DNA of 16,253 nt from Actinomycetes bacterium (GTDB lineage Bacteria; Actinomycetota; Actinomycetes; Propionibacteriales; Propionibacteriaceae): assembly GCA_021794705.1 (NCBI GenBank), contig JAJYQH010000350.1, positions 1 through 16,253 of the forward strand, in the 5' to 3' direction. The translations under genes were made by a program, and so were the position numbers. The notes beneath the pieces are model-generated. The model searched no databases. It was given only the letters and a program-made list of their open reading frames with translations, and was not told the origin of the DNA. This document shows, one piece after another, positions 7,234-14,181 of this stretch. Position 1 is the stretch's first letter. Each line of letters begins with the position of its first letter.

Positions 7234-8001
7234 GTGTTCGTCGCTGTGGTCGCAGGTATCGTCATCGGTCTCGTTCTCGGAGCCCTCGGCGGGGGTGGGT
7301 CGATCCTCGCGGTCCCCGTGCTCGTCTACCTCCTCCACCAGAGCGCGCACGCGTCGACCACGGAGTCGCTGGTCGTGGTCGGGACGACGGCGCTGGTCGC
7401 CACGCTCAGCCACCACCGGCGCGGGAACGTGCGGTGGGGCCAGGGGCTGCTCTTCGGCATCCTCGGGGCGGTCGGCACCTGGGCCGGTGGTCTGCTGTCC
7501 CAGCAGATCCGGCCGCGACTGCTGCTGCAACTGTTCGCCGGCCTGCTCGTCGTGGTCGCGGTGATGATGTGGCGCAAGACGGTCGCCCGCCGCGCGCGGG
7601 CGGCGTCCCGGCCCGCGGAGACCTCCTGGACGCCGCGGCGCGCCCTCAAGGTGCTGCTCACCGCGACCGCCGTCGGCCTGCTGGTCGGATTCTTCGGGGT
7701 CGGTGGAGGCTTCGCGGTCGTCCCGGCCCTCGTGCTCGCCCTGGACACCCCGATGACCGTGGCCGTCGGCACGTCGCTGCTCGTCATCGCCGTCAACTCG
7801 GCCACCGCCCTGCTCGGGCGCCTCGGTTCGGGGGCCGCACTCGACTGGGGCGTCGTCATCCCGTTCACTGTCGCGGCCGCCCTGGCGAGCCTCGCCGGCG
7901 GCCAGCTGGCCGCGCGGCTGCCCCAGCGCATCCTCGCCAGGTCGTTCGCCGTGATCCTCGTGCTCGTGGCCGGCTACATGCTGGTGCGCAGCGCCGGCTG
8001 A
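7234..8001 (+). CDS. TauE/SafE-family membrane transporter (probable sulfur-anion exporter)
   Basis: This is a 255-residue polytopic inner-membrane protein with about eight hydrophobic segments arranged as two repeats. Each repeat opens with the family's Gly-rich motif: GALGGGGSILAVPVLVYL near the N-terminus and GFFGVGGGFAVVPALVLAL near residue 150. A basic cytoplasmic loop (WRKTVARRARAASR) lies between them. TauE/SafE proteins are proposed exporters of sulfite, sulfoacetate or related sulfur anions, and members often sit beside CstR-type regulators and sulfide-oxidation genes. Here it is divergent from the repressor across a shared operator, so it is probably induced by reactive sulfur. The first membrane segment begins at the chosen GTG. 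The exported substrate is inferred from context. Confidence 0.92.
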   Translation: MFVAVVAGIVIGLVLGALGGGGSILAVPVLVYLLHQSAHASTTESLVVVGTTALVATLSHHRRGNVRWGQGLLFGILGAVGTWAGGLLSQQIRPRLLLQLFAGLLVVVAVMMWRKTVARRARAASRPAETSWTPRRALKVLLTATAVGLLVGFFGVGGGFAVVPALVLALDTPMTVAVGTSLLVIAVNSATALLGRLGSGAALDWGVVIPFTVAAALASLAGGQLAARLPQRILARSFAVILVLVAGYMLVRSAG

Positions 8002-8022
8002 CCCCGGCAGGCTCAGCCGGGG
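8002..8022. terminator. Bidirectional terminator-like hairpin
   Basis: CCCCGGC (8002-8008) and GCCGGGG (8016-8022) form a perfect 7-bp stem with a 7-nt loop. It begins directly after the tauE-like stop and carries the stop codon of the opposing gene (8013-8015) in its loop. It serves two convergent genes and lacks a U-tract. Confidence 0.65.
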
Positions 8023-8804
8023 AACGCGCTCCGCGCGAGCGCCCAGATTTCCTGGGTGCCCGCGCCGATCATCCCCTGCCCCGTCTCGCCCGGCCGGTAG
8101 TCGCGCCCGTCCCTCATCCGGCTCACGCCTCCCGTCTCGCGCAGCAGCAGCGAGCCGGGAGCGTGATCCCACGGGTGGAGATTCTTGTAGACGACGAAGT
8201 CGATCGCCCCGGTCGCCACCCGGGGATAGTCGATGCCCGCGGCGAAGGCACCGAAGACGATCGGCGACAGGGACGCACCCGCGTCGAAGCCGATGAGGCG
8301 ACGCTGGGAGGCGACCCCCTGGGGCCGGGTGGGGTGGCCCTCCCGGACGGGTAGCGCCTCGCCGTCCCGGGTCGCCCCGGCGCCGGCCTCCGCGACGTAG
8401 ACGTGGCCGAGGGCCGGCTGCAGGATCCAGGCCCGCACGGTCTCCCCCGACCGCACCTCGGCGATCATCACCGCGAAGTTCGCGCTGCCGCGCACGAAGT
8501 TGCGGGTGCCGTCGACGGGGTCGACGAGGAACGCGTGCTCGACGCTGCCGGCGGAGCCCTCCAGCGCCGGGTCGAGGAAGCACGCCTCCTCTCCGATGAC
8601 CAGACAGCCGGGGGCCATCGCGGTGAGCTCCCGGGTGAGGACGCGCTCGGCCTCCCGGTCGGCGACGGTCACGAAGTCGCCGGGCGCCTTCTGGTCGATG
8701 TCGGCGTCCGCGAGCCGGCGGAAGCGCGGCAGGATCTGCTCGGCCGCGACCGCCCGCATGAGGTCGAGGATGTCATCGGACGACGGCTCGTGGCGCACGC
8801 TCAT
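8013..8804 (-). CDS. Inositol monophosphatase-family protein (possible histidinol-phosphatase)
   Basis: The product is a 263-residue soluble Mg-dependent phosphatase of the FIG superfamily. The metal and phosphate motifs are complete: GEE at 71-73, DPVDGTRNF at 95-103, and WDHAPG at 212-217 (family WDxAAG). In actinobacteria such enzymes include inositol-1-phosphatase, HisN histidinol-phosphatase and CysQ-type phosphoadenosine phosphatases. Motifs alone do not separate these, so no symbol is given. A CysQ-like role would suit the sulfur island, but the convergent hairpin separates the gene from it. ATG 8804 is chosen because it starts a normal-length protein; an in-frame ATG at 8831 would add nine residues. 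The sequence just before 8804 is CACGAT plus 6 nt, a poor -10 match. Confidence 0.9.
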   Translation of the reverse strand: MSVRHEPSSDDILDLMRAVAAEQILPRFRRLADADIDQKAPGDFVTVADREAERVLTRELTAMAPGCLVIGEEACFLDPALEGSAGSVEHAFLVDPVDGTRNFVRGSANFAVMIAEVRSGETVRAWILQPALGHVYVAEAGAGATRDGEALPVREGHPTRPQGVASQRRLIGFDAGASLSPIVFGAFAAGIDYPRVATGAIDFVVYKNLHPWDHAPGSLLLRETGGVSRMRDGRDYRPGETGQGMIGAGTQEIWALARSAFPG

Positions 8805-8823
8805 GCACCCATCGTGGCGCAGC

Positions 8824-8839
8824 GGCCCCACCCGGGGCC
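8824..8839. other. GC hairpin upstream of the phosphatase gene
   Basis: GGCCCC (8824-8829) and GGGGCC (8834-8839) pair around ACCC in the divergent spacer, about 20 bp before ATG 8804. A second palindrome, GCCCCGGGGC, is at 8856-8865. Such GC palindromes arise readily by chance at this composition, so no function is claimed. Confidence 0.3.
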
Positions 8840-8882
8840 GCCGTGCCCACGCCGGGCCCCGGGGCGGCCGGAGGCCGGCGGC

Positions 8883-8888
8883 TAGAGT
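8883..8888 (+). promoter_or_regulatory. Candidate -10 box of the four-helix membrane protein
   Basis: TAGAGT lies 21 nt before ATG 8910. GGGAGG between it and the start gives a conventional leadered arrangement. No -35 is evident. Confidence 0.4.
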
Positions 8889-8909
8889 ACGCAGGTCGGG
8901 AGGTGGACG

Positions 8910-9398
8910 ATGTCGGTGGAGGCAGCCACGCCTGAGCGCTCACCGTGGCGGTGGCCCGCCGCGGCGATCGCGGTGACGATCGTGGCCGCGCACCTGCCGA
9001 TCACCCCGGCGCACCTCAACGAGGCGCCCTACATCGGACTGTCGTTCGTGGGCCTGGAGATCGCACTCACGGTGCTCGCCGTGGCCCTCATGGCCGGCGG
9101 GGACACCCGCTCGGTGTGGCGCGCGACCCTGCTCCTCCCGGCCCTCGCGATCATCGGCTACCTCGTCACCCGGTCGGCCGCACTGCCCGGGATCGCCGAC
9201 GACCAGGGCAACTGGACCGAACCGCTGAGTTACGTCGCCCTGGCCGCCGAGGCGCTGCTCGTCGTCGTCGCGGCCGCCCACTCGAGGACGTCGTGGACCC
9301 GCTCCCGGCTGGTCGCCCACCCGAGGGTCCTGGGTGCGCTGCTGCTGGCCGTGGGCCTGGCGCTCACCGGCTGGGCCGCCGTGACGTCGGCCGCCTGA
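8910..9398 (+). CDS. Four-helix integral membrane protein of unknown function
   Basis: This is a 162-residue protein with four predicted membrane segments, at roughly 16-34, 43-62, 73-91 and 104-121, then a basic loop (SRTSWTRSRLVAHPR) and a last hydrophobic stretch at about 139-160, so five is possible. Two loops look conserved in type: AHLPITPAHLNEAPYIGL after the first segment, and LPGIADDQGNWTEPLSYVAL, whose acidic, Trp-containing stretch would face outside. I recall similar unnamed proteins in actinobacteria but no assigned function. The start is supported by GGAGG about 7 nt upstream. It is transcribed alone, divergent from the phosphatase and convergent with DUF3097. His residues in the first loop could suggest metal or haem binding, but that is speculation. 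Confidence 0.8.
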   Translation: MSVEAATPERSPWRWPAAAIAVTIVAAHLPITPAHLNEAPYIGLSFVGLEIALTVLAVALMAGGDTRSVWRATLLLPALAIIGYLVTRSAALPGIADDQGNWTEPLSYVALAAEALLVVVAAAHSRTSWTRSRLVAHPRVLGALLLAVGLALTGWAAVTSAA

Positions 9399-9432
9399 CC
9401 CCGGGGCCGCCCACGGCGTGCCGGTGGTCAGG
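9394..9432. terminator. Strong bidirectional terminator hairpin
   Basis: CCTGACC (9394-9400) pairs with GGTCAGG (9426-9432). CCGG (9401-9404) pairs with CCGG (9421-9424) with one bulged T, and an inner GCCG/CGGC stem (9406-9409, 9414-9417) caps it. Both stop codons (TGA 9396-9398 and the minus-strand TGA at 9428-9430) lie in the outer stem of this convergent pair. There is no U-tract. Confidence 0.75.
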
Positions 9433-10291
9433 AGTCGGTATCGAGGTGGTCCTGGGTGACGAAGTCGATGAGCCGCTCGACCTCGGTGTTGAAGCGCGGG
9501 TCGAGGTCGCGCCACGACCGCACCCGGCCGAGGATCGCCTGCCATCCCCTGGCGATGTCGGCCTGGTCGCGGTGGGGTTGACCGAGGGCCGCCAGCGTCC
9601 CCTTCTTGAAGTCCACGTCGCGGGGCACCGCGGGCCAGGCCTTGAGACCGACCGTGACCGGAAGCACGGCGTTCCACACGTCGATGAACCGGTGGCCGGT
9701 GATCATCACGTAGTCGCCGTAGCCGCTGCGCCCCACCTGGGCCGCGATCCGCGACTCCTTCGACCCGGGCACGAGGTGGTCGACGAGCACACCCAGCCGA
9801 CGACTCGGCTCGGGCCGGAACTCGTCGACCACGCCGACGAGGTCGTCGATGCCGCCGAGGAACTCCACGACCACGCCGACGTGCCGCAGGTCGTCACCCC
9901 ACACCTTCTCCACGAGTTCGGCGTCGTGGCGACCCTCCACGTAGATGCGGCTCGGCAGGGCCACCTTGGCCGACTCCGCCTCGCCCTTCCGCGACCCGGA
10001 CGCCGTGCGGTCGGCCGCCCGCGCCGTGCCCTGGCGTGCCGGGATGCGCAGGGCGACCGGCTCCCCGTCGAGCAGGAAACCCGGACCCACGGGGAAGGAG
10101 CGGCGCTTGGCATGCCGGTCCTCGAGCACGACGAGGCCGTTCTCCCAGCCCACCACCGCCCCGCAGAACCCGCTCAGGGGCTCCTCGACGACCAGGTCGA
10201 GTTCGAGAGGGAGGTCGCGGGAGGTCTTGCGACCGGCCTGCTGCCACCCGGTCGACAGCACATCGGATCGGTATCTGGAGGGGAAGCTCAC
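9428..10291 (-). CDS. DUF3097 family protein
   Basis: This 287-residue soluble protein is recognisable as DUF3097, an actinobacterial family of unknown function usually found near hemW and hrcA. Conserved stretches include YVEGRHDAELVEKVWGDDLR, VVEFLGGIDDL, RRLGVLVDHLVPGSKES, ITGHRFIDVW and VERLIDFVT. The EGRHDAELV and GVLVDHL pieces resemble a Toprim-like acidic arrangement, suggesting nucleic-acid-related chemistry, but this is unproven. GTG 10291 (SFPSRYRSDVL) is chosen because the frame upstream runs into the intergenic repeats and a TAGCCT box lies 8 nt before it. The gene is downstream of hemW on the same strand but separated by 226 bp, so it probably has its own promoter. It ends inside a strong convergent hairpin. 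Confidence 0.9.
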   Translation of the reverse strand: MSFPSRYRSDVLSTGWQQAGRKTSRDLPLELDLVVEEPLSGFCGAVVGWENGLVVLEDRHAKRRSFPVGPGFLLDGEPVALRIPARQGTARAADRTASGSRKGEAESAKVALPSRIYVEGRHDAELVEKVWGDDLRHVGVVVEFLGGIDDLVGVVDEFRPEPSRRLGVLVDHLVPGSKESRIAAQVGRSGYGDYVMITGHRFIDVWNAVLPVTVGLKAWPAVPRDVDFKKGTLAALGQPHRDQADIARGWQAILGRVRSWRDLDPRFNTEVERLIDFVTQDHLDTDS

Positions 10292-10299
10292 GCCAGGTG

Positions 10300-10305
10300 A
10301 GGCTA
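10300..10305 (-). promoter_or_regulatory. Candidate -10 box of the DUF3097 gene (leaderless)
   Basis: On the minus strand TAGCCT lies 8 nt before GTG 10291 and no Shine-Dalgarno is present. The same hexamer is found before hemW at nearly the same distance. Confidence 0.45.
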
Positions 10306-10373
10306 CCCAACGGCATCGGCGCCCGGACGGAGCCACGCAGCGGCGTGACGACGGCCCCTGGTCGCGCAGACCG

Positions 10374-10415
10374 GGGGCACTGTCCGGTTGCCGGTCGACA
10401 GCGACCCAGAAGTGG
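10374..10415. repeat. 42-bp direct repeat, copy 1
   Basis: This 42-bp unit starts GGGGCACTGTCCGGTTG and ends GACCCAGAAGTGG. It matches copy 2 (10436-10477) at 41 of 42 positions, offset by 62 bp. Its core GGTCG-ACAG-CGACC forms a hairpin. It lies between hemW and DUF3097. Confidence 0.95.
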
Positions 10416-10435
10416 CCACGACCCACAGCCAGAAC

Positions 10436-10477
10436 GGGGCACTGTCCGGTTGCGGGTCGACAGCGACCCAGAAGTGG
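10436..10477. repeat. 42-bp direct repeat, copy 2
   Basis: This is the second copy, differing from copy 1 only at unit position 19 (G for C), which lengthens the core stem to GGGTCG-ACAG-CGACCC. The start GGGCACTG (10437-10444) can also pair with CAGTGCCC (10480-10487) just after the unit, giving an outer stem. The arrangement looks like a REP- or MITE-like mobile intergenic element. Confidence 0.95.
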
Positions 10478-10488
10478 TCCAGTGCCCG

Positions 10489-10502
10489 GGGACTCGCGTC
10501 CC
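10489..10502 (-). terminator. Candidate terminator hairpin after hemW
   Basis: On the minus strand GGGAC, a GCGA loop (GNRA type) and GTCCC form a 5-bp stem starting 15 bp after the hemW stop. There is no U-tract. The repeat copies beyond it could add further structure. Confidence 0.4.
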
Positions 10503-10517
10503 TGCCCCCGGTCCGGG

Positions 10518-11732
10518 TCAGTCCAGGAGCCGGCGGACGACGGCGTCCGCGAGCAAGCGACCCCGCAGGGTGAGCACGAGCCGGGTCCCGTCGCCCCGCA
10601 CGTCGAGCAGCCCGTCGTCGACGAGCCCGGCGACCCGGGCGCGCTCGGTGGAGGTGAGCACGTCGACCGGCAGTCCGTCGGCGATCCGCAGTTCCAGCAG
10701 TACCCGCTCGACCCGGCGCTCGCCGGCGTCCAGCACCTCCCGTCCCTCGCCCGGGCCGCGCCCCTCAGCGAGTAGCGCGCCGTAGCGGCGCGGGTGCCGC
10801 ACGTTCCACCACCGGACGCCGCCGACGTGCGAGTGCGCCCCGGGCCCGATGCCCCACCAGTTGTGACCCCGCCAGTAGGCGAGGTTGTGCCGGGAGCGGT
10901 GAGCGGGACCGCGGCTCCAGTTGCTCACCTCGTACCACTCGAACCCGGCCCTTGTCAGGAGTTCCTCGGTGACGAGGTACTTGTCCGCGAGGTCGTCGTC
11001 GTCGGGCGCGGCGATCTGGCCTCGACGGATGCGCCCGGCCAGGGCGGTGCCGTCCTCGACGATGAGGGCGTACGCACTGAGGTGGTCGGGCTCCACCCCC
11101 AGCGCGGCGTCGAGCGAGGCCCGCCAGTCGTCCATCGACTCCCCCGGCGTGCCGTAGATGAGGTCGAGGGAGATGTCGGCGAACCCGGCAGCCCTGGCCT
11201 GCCGGGCCGCCTCCAGGGCACGCCCGGGGGTGTGCACCCGGTCGAGCACCCGCAGCACGTGCGGCACCGACGATTGCATGCCCAGCGAGAGCCGGGTGAA
11301 CCCGGCGCCGAGCAGGTCGTCGAGCACCGCCGGCTCGACGGTCTCCGGATTCGCCTCCGTCGTCACCTCGGCCTCCGGCTGGAGCCCGAACGCGTCGCGC
11401 AGGTGGTGGAGCAGGCCCCCGAGCATGCCCGCGGGTGCGAGCGTCGGCGTGCCGCCGCCGACGAAGACGGTCGAGAGCCGGGGGGCATCGTCGCCGAGCA
11501 CCCGGCGGGCGAGGTCGATCTCCGCGTGCGCCGAGCGGGCCCAGACCGTGACGGCGTCGGAGTCGACCTGGTCGGGCGAGTACGTGTTGAAGTCGCAGTA
11601 GCCGCAACGCACGGCGCAGAACGGCACGTGCAGGTAGACCCCGAGGGGCGCCGTACCCACGCCGGCGACGACGTCCTCCGGCAGAGCGCCGTCCGGCGGC
11701 ACCGGATCTCCGGGAGGCGGGGTCGACGGCAT
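10518..11732 (-). CDS. hemW: Radical SAM haem chaperone HemW
   Basis: HemW is a radical-SAM protein that binds haem and delivers it to respiratory enzymes; it was long misannotated as oxygen-independent coproporphyrinogen oxidase. The protein is 404 residues. The cluster motif CAVRCGYC places Cys39, Cys43 and Cys46 in the C-x3-C-x2-C order, followed by DFNTYS. VGGGTPT (91-97) is the SAM-binding glycine stretch, and HNLAYW (282-287) is the haem-binding motif that distinguishes HemW from HemN. The C-terminal winged-helix part is present. ATG 11732 is chosen because a TAGCCT box lies 7 nt before it; the open frame further upstream (to 11810) is low-complexity Arg/Pro. It belongs to the conserved lepA-hemW-hrcA neighbourhood. 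Confidence 0.95.
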   Translation of the reverse strand: MPSTPPPGDPVPPDGALPEDVVAGVGTAPLGVYLHVPFCAVRCGYCDFNTYSPDQVDSDAVTVWARSAHAEIDLARRVLGDDAPRLSTVFVGGGTPTLAPAGMLGGLLHHLRDAFGLQPEAEVTTEANPETVEPAVLDDLLGAGFTRLSLGMQSSVPHVLRVLDRVHTPGRALEAARQARAAGFADISLDLIYGTPGESMDDWRASLDAALGVEPDHLSAYALIVEDGTALAGRIRRGQIAAPDDDDLADKYLVTEELLTRAGFEWYEVSNWSRGPAHRSRHNLAYWRGHNWWGIGPGAHSHVGGVRWWNVRHPRRYGALLAEGRGPGEGREVLDAGERRVERVLLELRIADGLPVDVLTSTERARVAGLVDDGLLDVRGDGTRLVLTLRGRLLADAVVRRLLD

Positions 11733-11739
11733 GAGGGCG

Positions 11740-11745
11740 AGGCTA
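11740..11745 (-). promoter_or_regulatory. Candidate -10 box of hemW (leaderless)
   Basis: On the minus strand TAGCCT lies 7 nt before ATG 11732, with no ribosome-binding site between. This spacing fits transcription starting at the ATG. Confidence 0.5.
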
Positions 11746-11829
11746 CGCCACCCCGCCCGTGGACCCCTCCGGCAGGGGCGTCCGCTCGGTCCGGCGGCGT
11801 CCCTCAGCACCAGCCCACGGACGTGCCTT

Positions 11830-11839
11830 TGTCATGACA
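11830..11839. promoter_or_regulatory. Palindrome upstream of the ABC importer operon
   Basis: TGTCATGACA is a perfect 10-bp palindrome 66 bp before the lipoprotein ATG, in the hemW/importer divergent region. It could be an operator or activator site for sugar-responsive control; no regulator gene is in the window. Confidence 0.35.
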
Positions 11840-11885
11840 TACCCCCTCCCCCATGCGGGTGAGAGCGCCGCTACTTGGGGTGTTG

Positions 11886-11895
11886 CTACCGGTAG
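11886..11895. promoter_or_regulatory. Palindrome overlapping the ABC importer promoter
   Basis: CTACCGGTAG is a perfect 10-bp palindrome that overlaps the first three bases of the candidate -10 box. A repressor bound here would block the promoter. LacI-family operators often have a central CG, but the match is only suggestive. Confidence 0.4.
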
Positions 11896-11898
11896 ACT
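11893..11898 (+). promoter_or_regulatory. Candidate -10 box of the ABC importer operon (leaderless)
   Basis: TAGACT lies 7 nt before ATG 11906 and no Shine-Dalgarno precedes that ATG. No clear -35 is seen. Confidence 0.5.
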
Positions 11899-11905
11899 CC
11901 GCCGC

Positions 11906-13192
11906 ATGCAGATCACCCGTCGCCATCTCCTCACCGCCGCCGGTGGGCTCGCGGCAACCGCCGCGCTCGCCGCCTGCGGCAGCAACAACGGCCTGTCGAA
12001 CAACTCGGGCAGTTCGTCCGGCGGCTCGTCGGGTGGCTCCAAGCCCACCCTCGCCCAGTGGTACCACCAGTACGGCGAGGCGGGCACCAAGGAGGCGGTC
12101 AACAAGTACGCCGCGTCCTACCCCGACGCCACCGTCAACGTCACCTGGTACGCGGGCAACTACGACACGGCCGTGCCCGCGGCCCTGCTCACCAACTCCT
12201 TCCCCGACGTGTTCGAGTACGGCAACGGCCCCACCCTCGACATGATCAAGGGCGGCCAGGTCGTCGACATGACCGACGTCCTCGGCTCGTCGGTGAGCAA
12301 GTTCAACCAGTCGGTGATCAAGCGGCTCACCTTCCAGGGCAAGATCTGGGCCGTGCCGCAGGTCATCGACATGCAGCTGCTCTACTACCGGCCCTCGCTG
12401 CTGAATAAGGCCGGCGTCCAGCCCCCCACGACGTTCTCCGCGCTGGTCGATGCGGCCAAGGCGCAGACCACCAAGGACATGGGCGGGTTCTTCGCCGGCA
12501 ACGACGGCGGCGTGGGGGTGCTCGGCAACATGTTCGTCTGGGCCTCCGGTTTCGACCAGTTGAACTCGGGCCGCACCGGCCTCGGGTTCCTCGAGCCCAA
12601 CTTCTACGACTCGCTCAAGGCCTACCAGGCGTTCTACAAGAGCAACGCCCTGCTCAAGTCGGCGTCCAAGGACTGGTTCGACGCGTCGCCGTTCATCAAC
12701 GGCGAGACCGCCATGCAGTGGGGCGGCCTCTGGTCGATGCCCGACGTGCAGAAGGCGTTCGGCAACGACTTCGGCGTGCTCGCCTTCCCGGCGATGGGGT
12801 CGTCGGGCCGTCCGGCCGTGCCGTTCGGCGCCTACAGCTCCTGCGTCGCCGCGAAGAGCAAGAACGTCGACGCCGCCAAGGCGTTCGTCAAGTGGCTGTG
12901 GGTCGACCAGACCGCCGACCAGGTCGACTTCGCCAACAGCTATGGCACCCACATCCCCTCGCAGGTGGCGCTCGTGCCCCAGTGCACGAAGATCGCCCAG
13001 GGGCCGGGCAAGGACGCCGCCGACATGGTGGCAAAGGAGGGCTTCGCCTCCGACATCATGTGGACCGGACCGATCGGGGACGCGTTCAACTCCGCGATGA
13101 CCAACGTCATCGTCAAGGGCGCCGACCCGGCCAGCGAGTTCAAGCCGGTGGGCGACAAGGCCGTCTCCGAGCTCAAGCGAATCAACGGCTGA
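11906..13192 (+). CDS. ABC transporter substrate-binding lipoprotein (family 1, probable sugar)
   Basis: This is a 428-residue extracytoplasmic solute-binding protein. The signal peptide starts MQITRRHLLTAAGG, with twin arginines followed by a hydrophobic stretch (possible Tat export), and ends in a lipobox LAAC. Cys24 should be lipidated and anchor the protein outside the membrane. A Ser/Gly-rich linker (about 25-46) precedes the globular domain, which has typical SBP_bac_1 features such as PDVFEYGNGPTLDMI and NGETAMQWGGLW. The family imports mono- and oligosaccharides or polyols; I cannot tell which. ATG 11906 is chosen for the signal peptide and the -10 box 7 nt upstream, though the frame is open from 11759. 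The stop overlaps the next gene's ATG by one base. Confidence 0.95.
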   Translation: MQITRRHLLTAAGGLAATAALAACGSNNGLSNNSGSSSGGSSGGSKPTLAQWYHQYGEAGTKEAVNKYAASYPDATVNVTWYAGNYDTAVPAALLTNSFPDVFEYGNGPTLDMIKGGQVVDMTDVLGSSVSKFNQSVIKRLTFQGKIWAVPQVIDMQLLYYRPSLLNKAGVQPPTTFSALVDAAKAQTTKDMGGFFAGNDGGVGVLGNMFVWASGFDQLNSGRTGLGFLEPNFYDSLKAYQAFYKSNALLKSASKDWFDASPFINGETAMQWGGLWSMPDVQKAFGNDFGVLAFPAMGSSGRPAVPFGAYSSCVAAKSKNVDAAKAFVKWLWVDQTADQVDFANSYGTHIPSQVALVPQCTKIAQGPGKDAADMVAKEGFASDIMWTGPIGDAFNSAMTNVIVKGADPASEFKPVGDKAVSELKRING

Positions 13193-14181
13193 TGAGCGCC
13201 CCCGCGGGCACGCGGGGCGGTCCCGGCATCGCACCCCTCGCCGCCGGCCGGCGTCCCACCTGGGGACGCCGGCTGCGCGGCCGTCAGGACCGTAACCTCT
13301 GGTTCGGGCTGTTCGTCCTCCCGTTCCTCGCCGGCCTGCTCGTATTCGTCTACGTTCCCATCGCGTGGAGCGCGTACCTGTCGTTCTTCGAGGCCCGGGC
13401 GACCGTGACGCCGACGAAGTTCGTGGGGTGGGCCAACTACAGCTACCTGCTGAGCGACCCCGAGTTCCGCTCGTCCCTGCTCGTGTTCGTCGCGTTCGCC
13501 GTACTCATCGTCCCGCTCACCTACGTCTGCTCGCTCGGCCTCGCCCTGCTGCTCAGCGGGCTCCGGGTGGCGCAGGCCTTCTTCCGGTCGGTGTTCTTCA
13601 TCCCCACCGCCGTGTCGTACGTCATCGCGGCGATGATCTGGCGCATCTCGTTCTTCAACGGCGGCCGGTTCGGCCTCATCAACTCGATGCTGCGCCAGCT
13701 CGGCGGCTCGAACATCGACTGGCTGGGCGGGGCCAACTACGGCTACTGGGTGGCGCTGGTCTCACTGCGGTTGTGGCTGCAGGTCGGCTTCTACATGATC
13801 CTGCTCATCGCCGGCCTCAACCGGATCCCGCAGGAGACCTACGAGGCGGCCGCCATCGACGGGGCGGCGGGCTGGCGGCTGCTGCGCTACATCACGCTCC
13901 CCCAGCTGCGGGCCACCAGTGCTGCGGTGCTCATGCTCCTGCTCATCAACGCGTTCCAGGCGTTCGACGAGTTCTGGAATCTGCTGTCCGGCGTCAACGG
14001 CACCTACCCGCCGTACGGGCGGCCGCCGCTGGTGCATCTGTTCGTCATCAGCCTCGGCGGCTCGAACCAGGACCTCGGCCTCGGCGGTGCCGGGACGATG
14101 ATCCTCACGGCGATCATCGTCGTGTTCGGCGTCGCGCAGAACTGGCTCACCAACCGCGGCGTGGAGAGGGACGAGCGATGA
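13192..14181 (+). CDS. ABC transporter permease, carbohydrate type (MalF-like)
   Basis: This is a 329-residue inner-membrane permease with six main membrane segments, the first at about 36-60 after a basic cytoplasmic N-terminus (GRRLRGRQDR). The cytoplasmic EAA loop, which docks the ATPase, reads EAAAIDGAAGWRLLRYITLP at 218-237 with the conserved Gly and LP. It matches the CUT1-type MalF/UgpA group. It begins TGATG, sharing one base with the lipoprotein stop, and its own stop overlaps the next ATG as ATGA. The three genes are therefore one operon. The partner is the following permease; no ATPase gene follows. Confidence 0.95.
   Translation: MSAPAGTRGGPGIAPLAAGRRPTWGRRLRGRQDRNLWFGLFVLPFLAGLLVFVYVPIAWSAYLSFFEARATVTPTKFVGWANYSYLLSDPEFRSSLLVFVAFAVLIVPLTYVCSLGLALLLSGLRVAQAFFRSVFFIPTAVSYVIAAMIWRISFFNGGRFGLINSMLRQLGGSNIDWLGGANYGYWVALVSLRLWLQVGFYMILLIAGLNRIPQETYEAAAIDGAAGWRLLRYITLPQLRATSAAVLMLLLINAFQAFDEFWNLLSGVNGTYPPYGRPPLVHLFVISLGGSNQDLGLGGAGTMILTAIIVVFGVAQNWLTNRGVERDER

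Noticed and set aside
6703..8583. 626-codon minus-strand open frame across the repressor, exporter and phosphatase region
   Set aside because: It overlaps three genes with clear family motifs and its own translation is repetitive and charged without domains.
10374..10477. CRISPR-like array
   Set aside because: Only two units, with a short 20-bp spacer that itself resembles the unit, and no cas genes.
10388..10573. Small plus-strand open frame across the 42-bp repeats
   Set aside because: Its peptide simply translates the repeats, has no ribosome-binding site, and runs into the end of hemW on the other strand.
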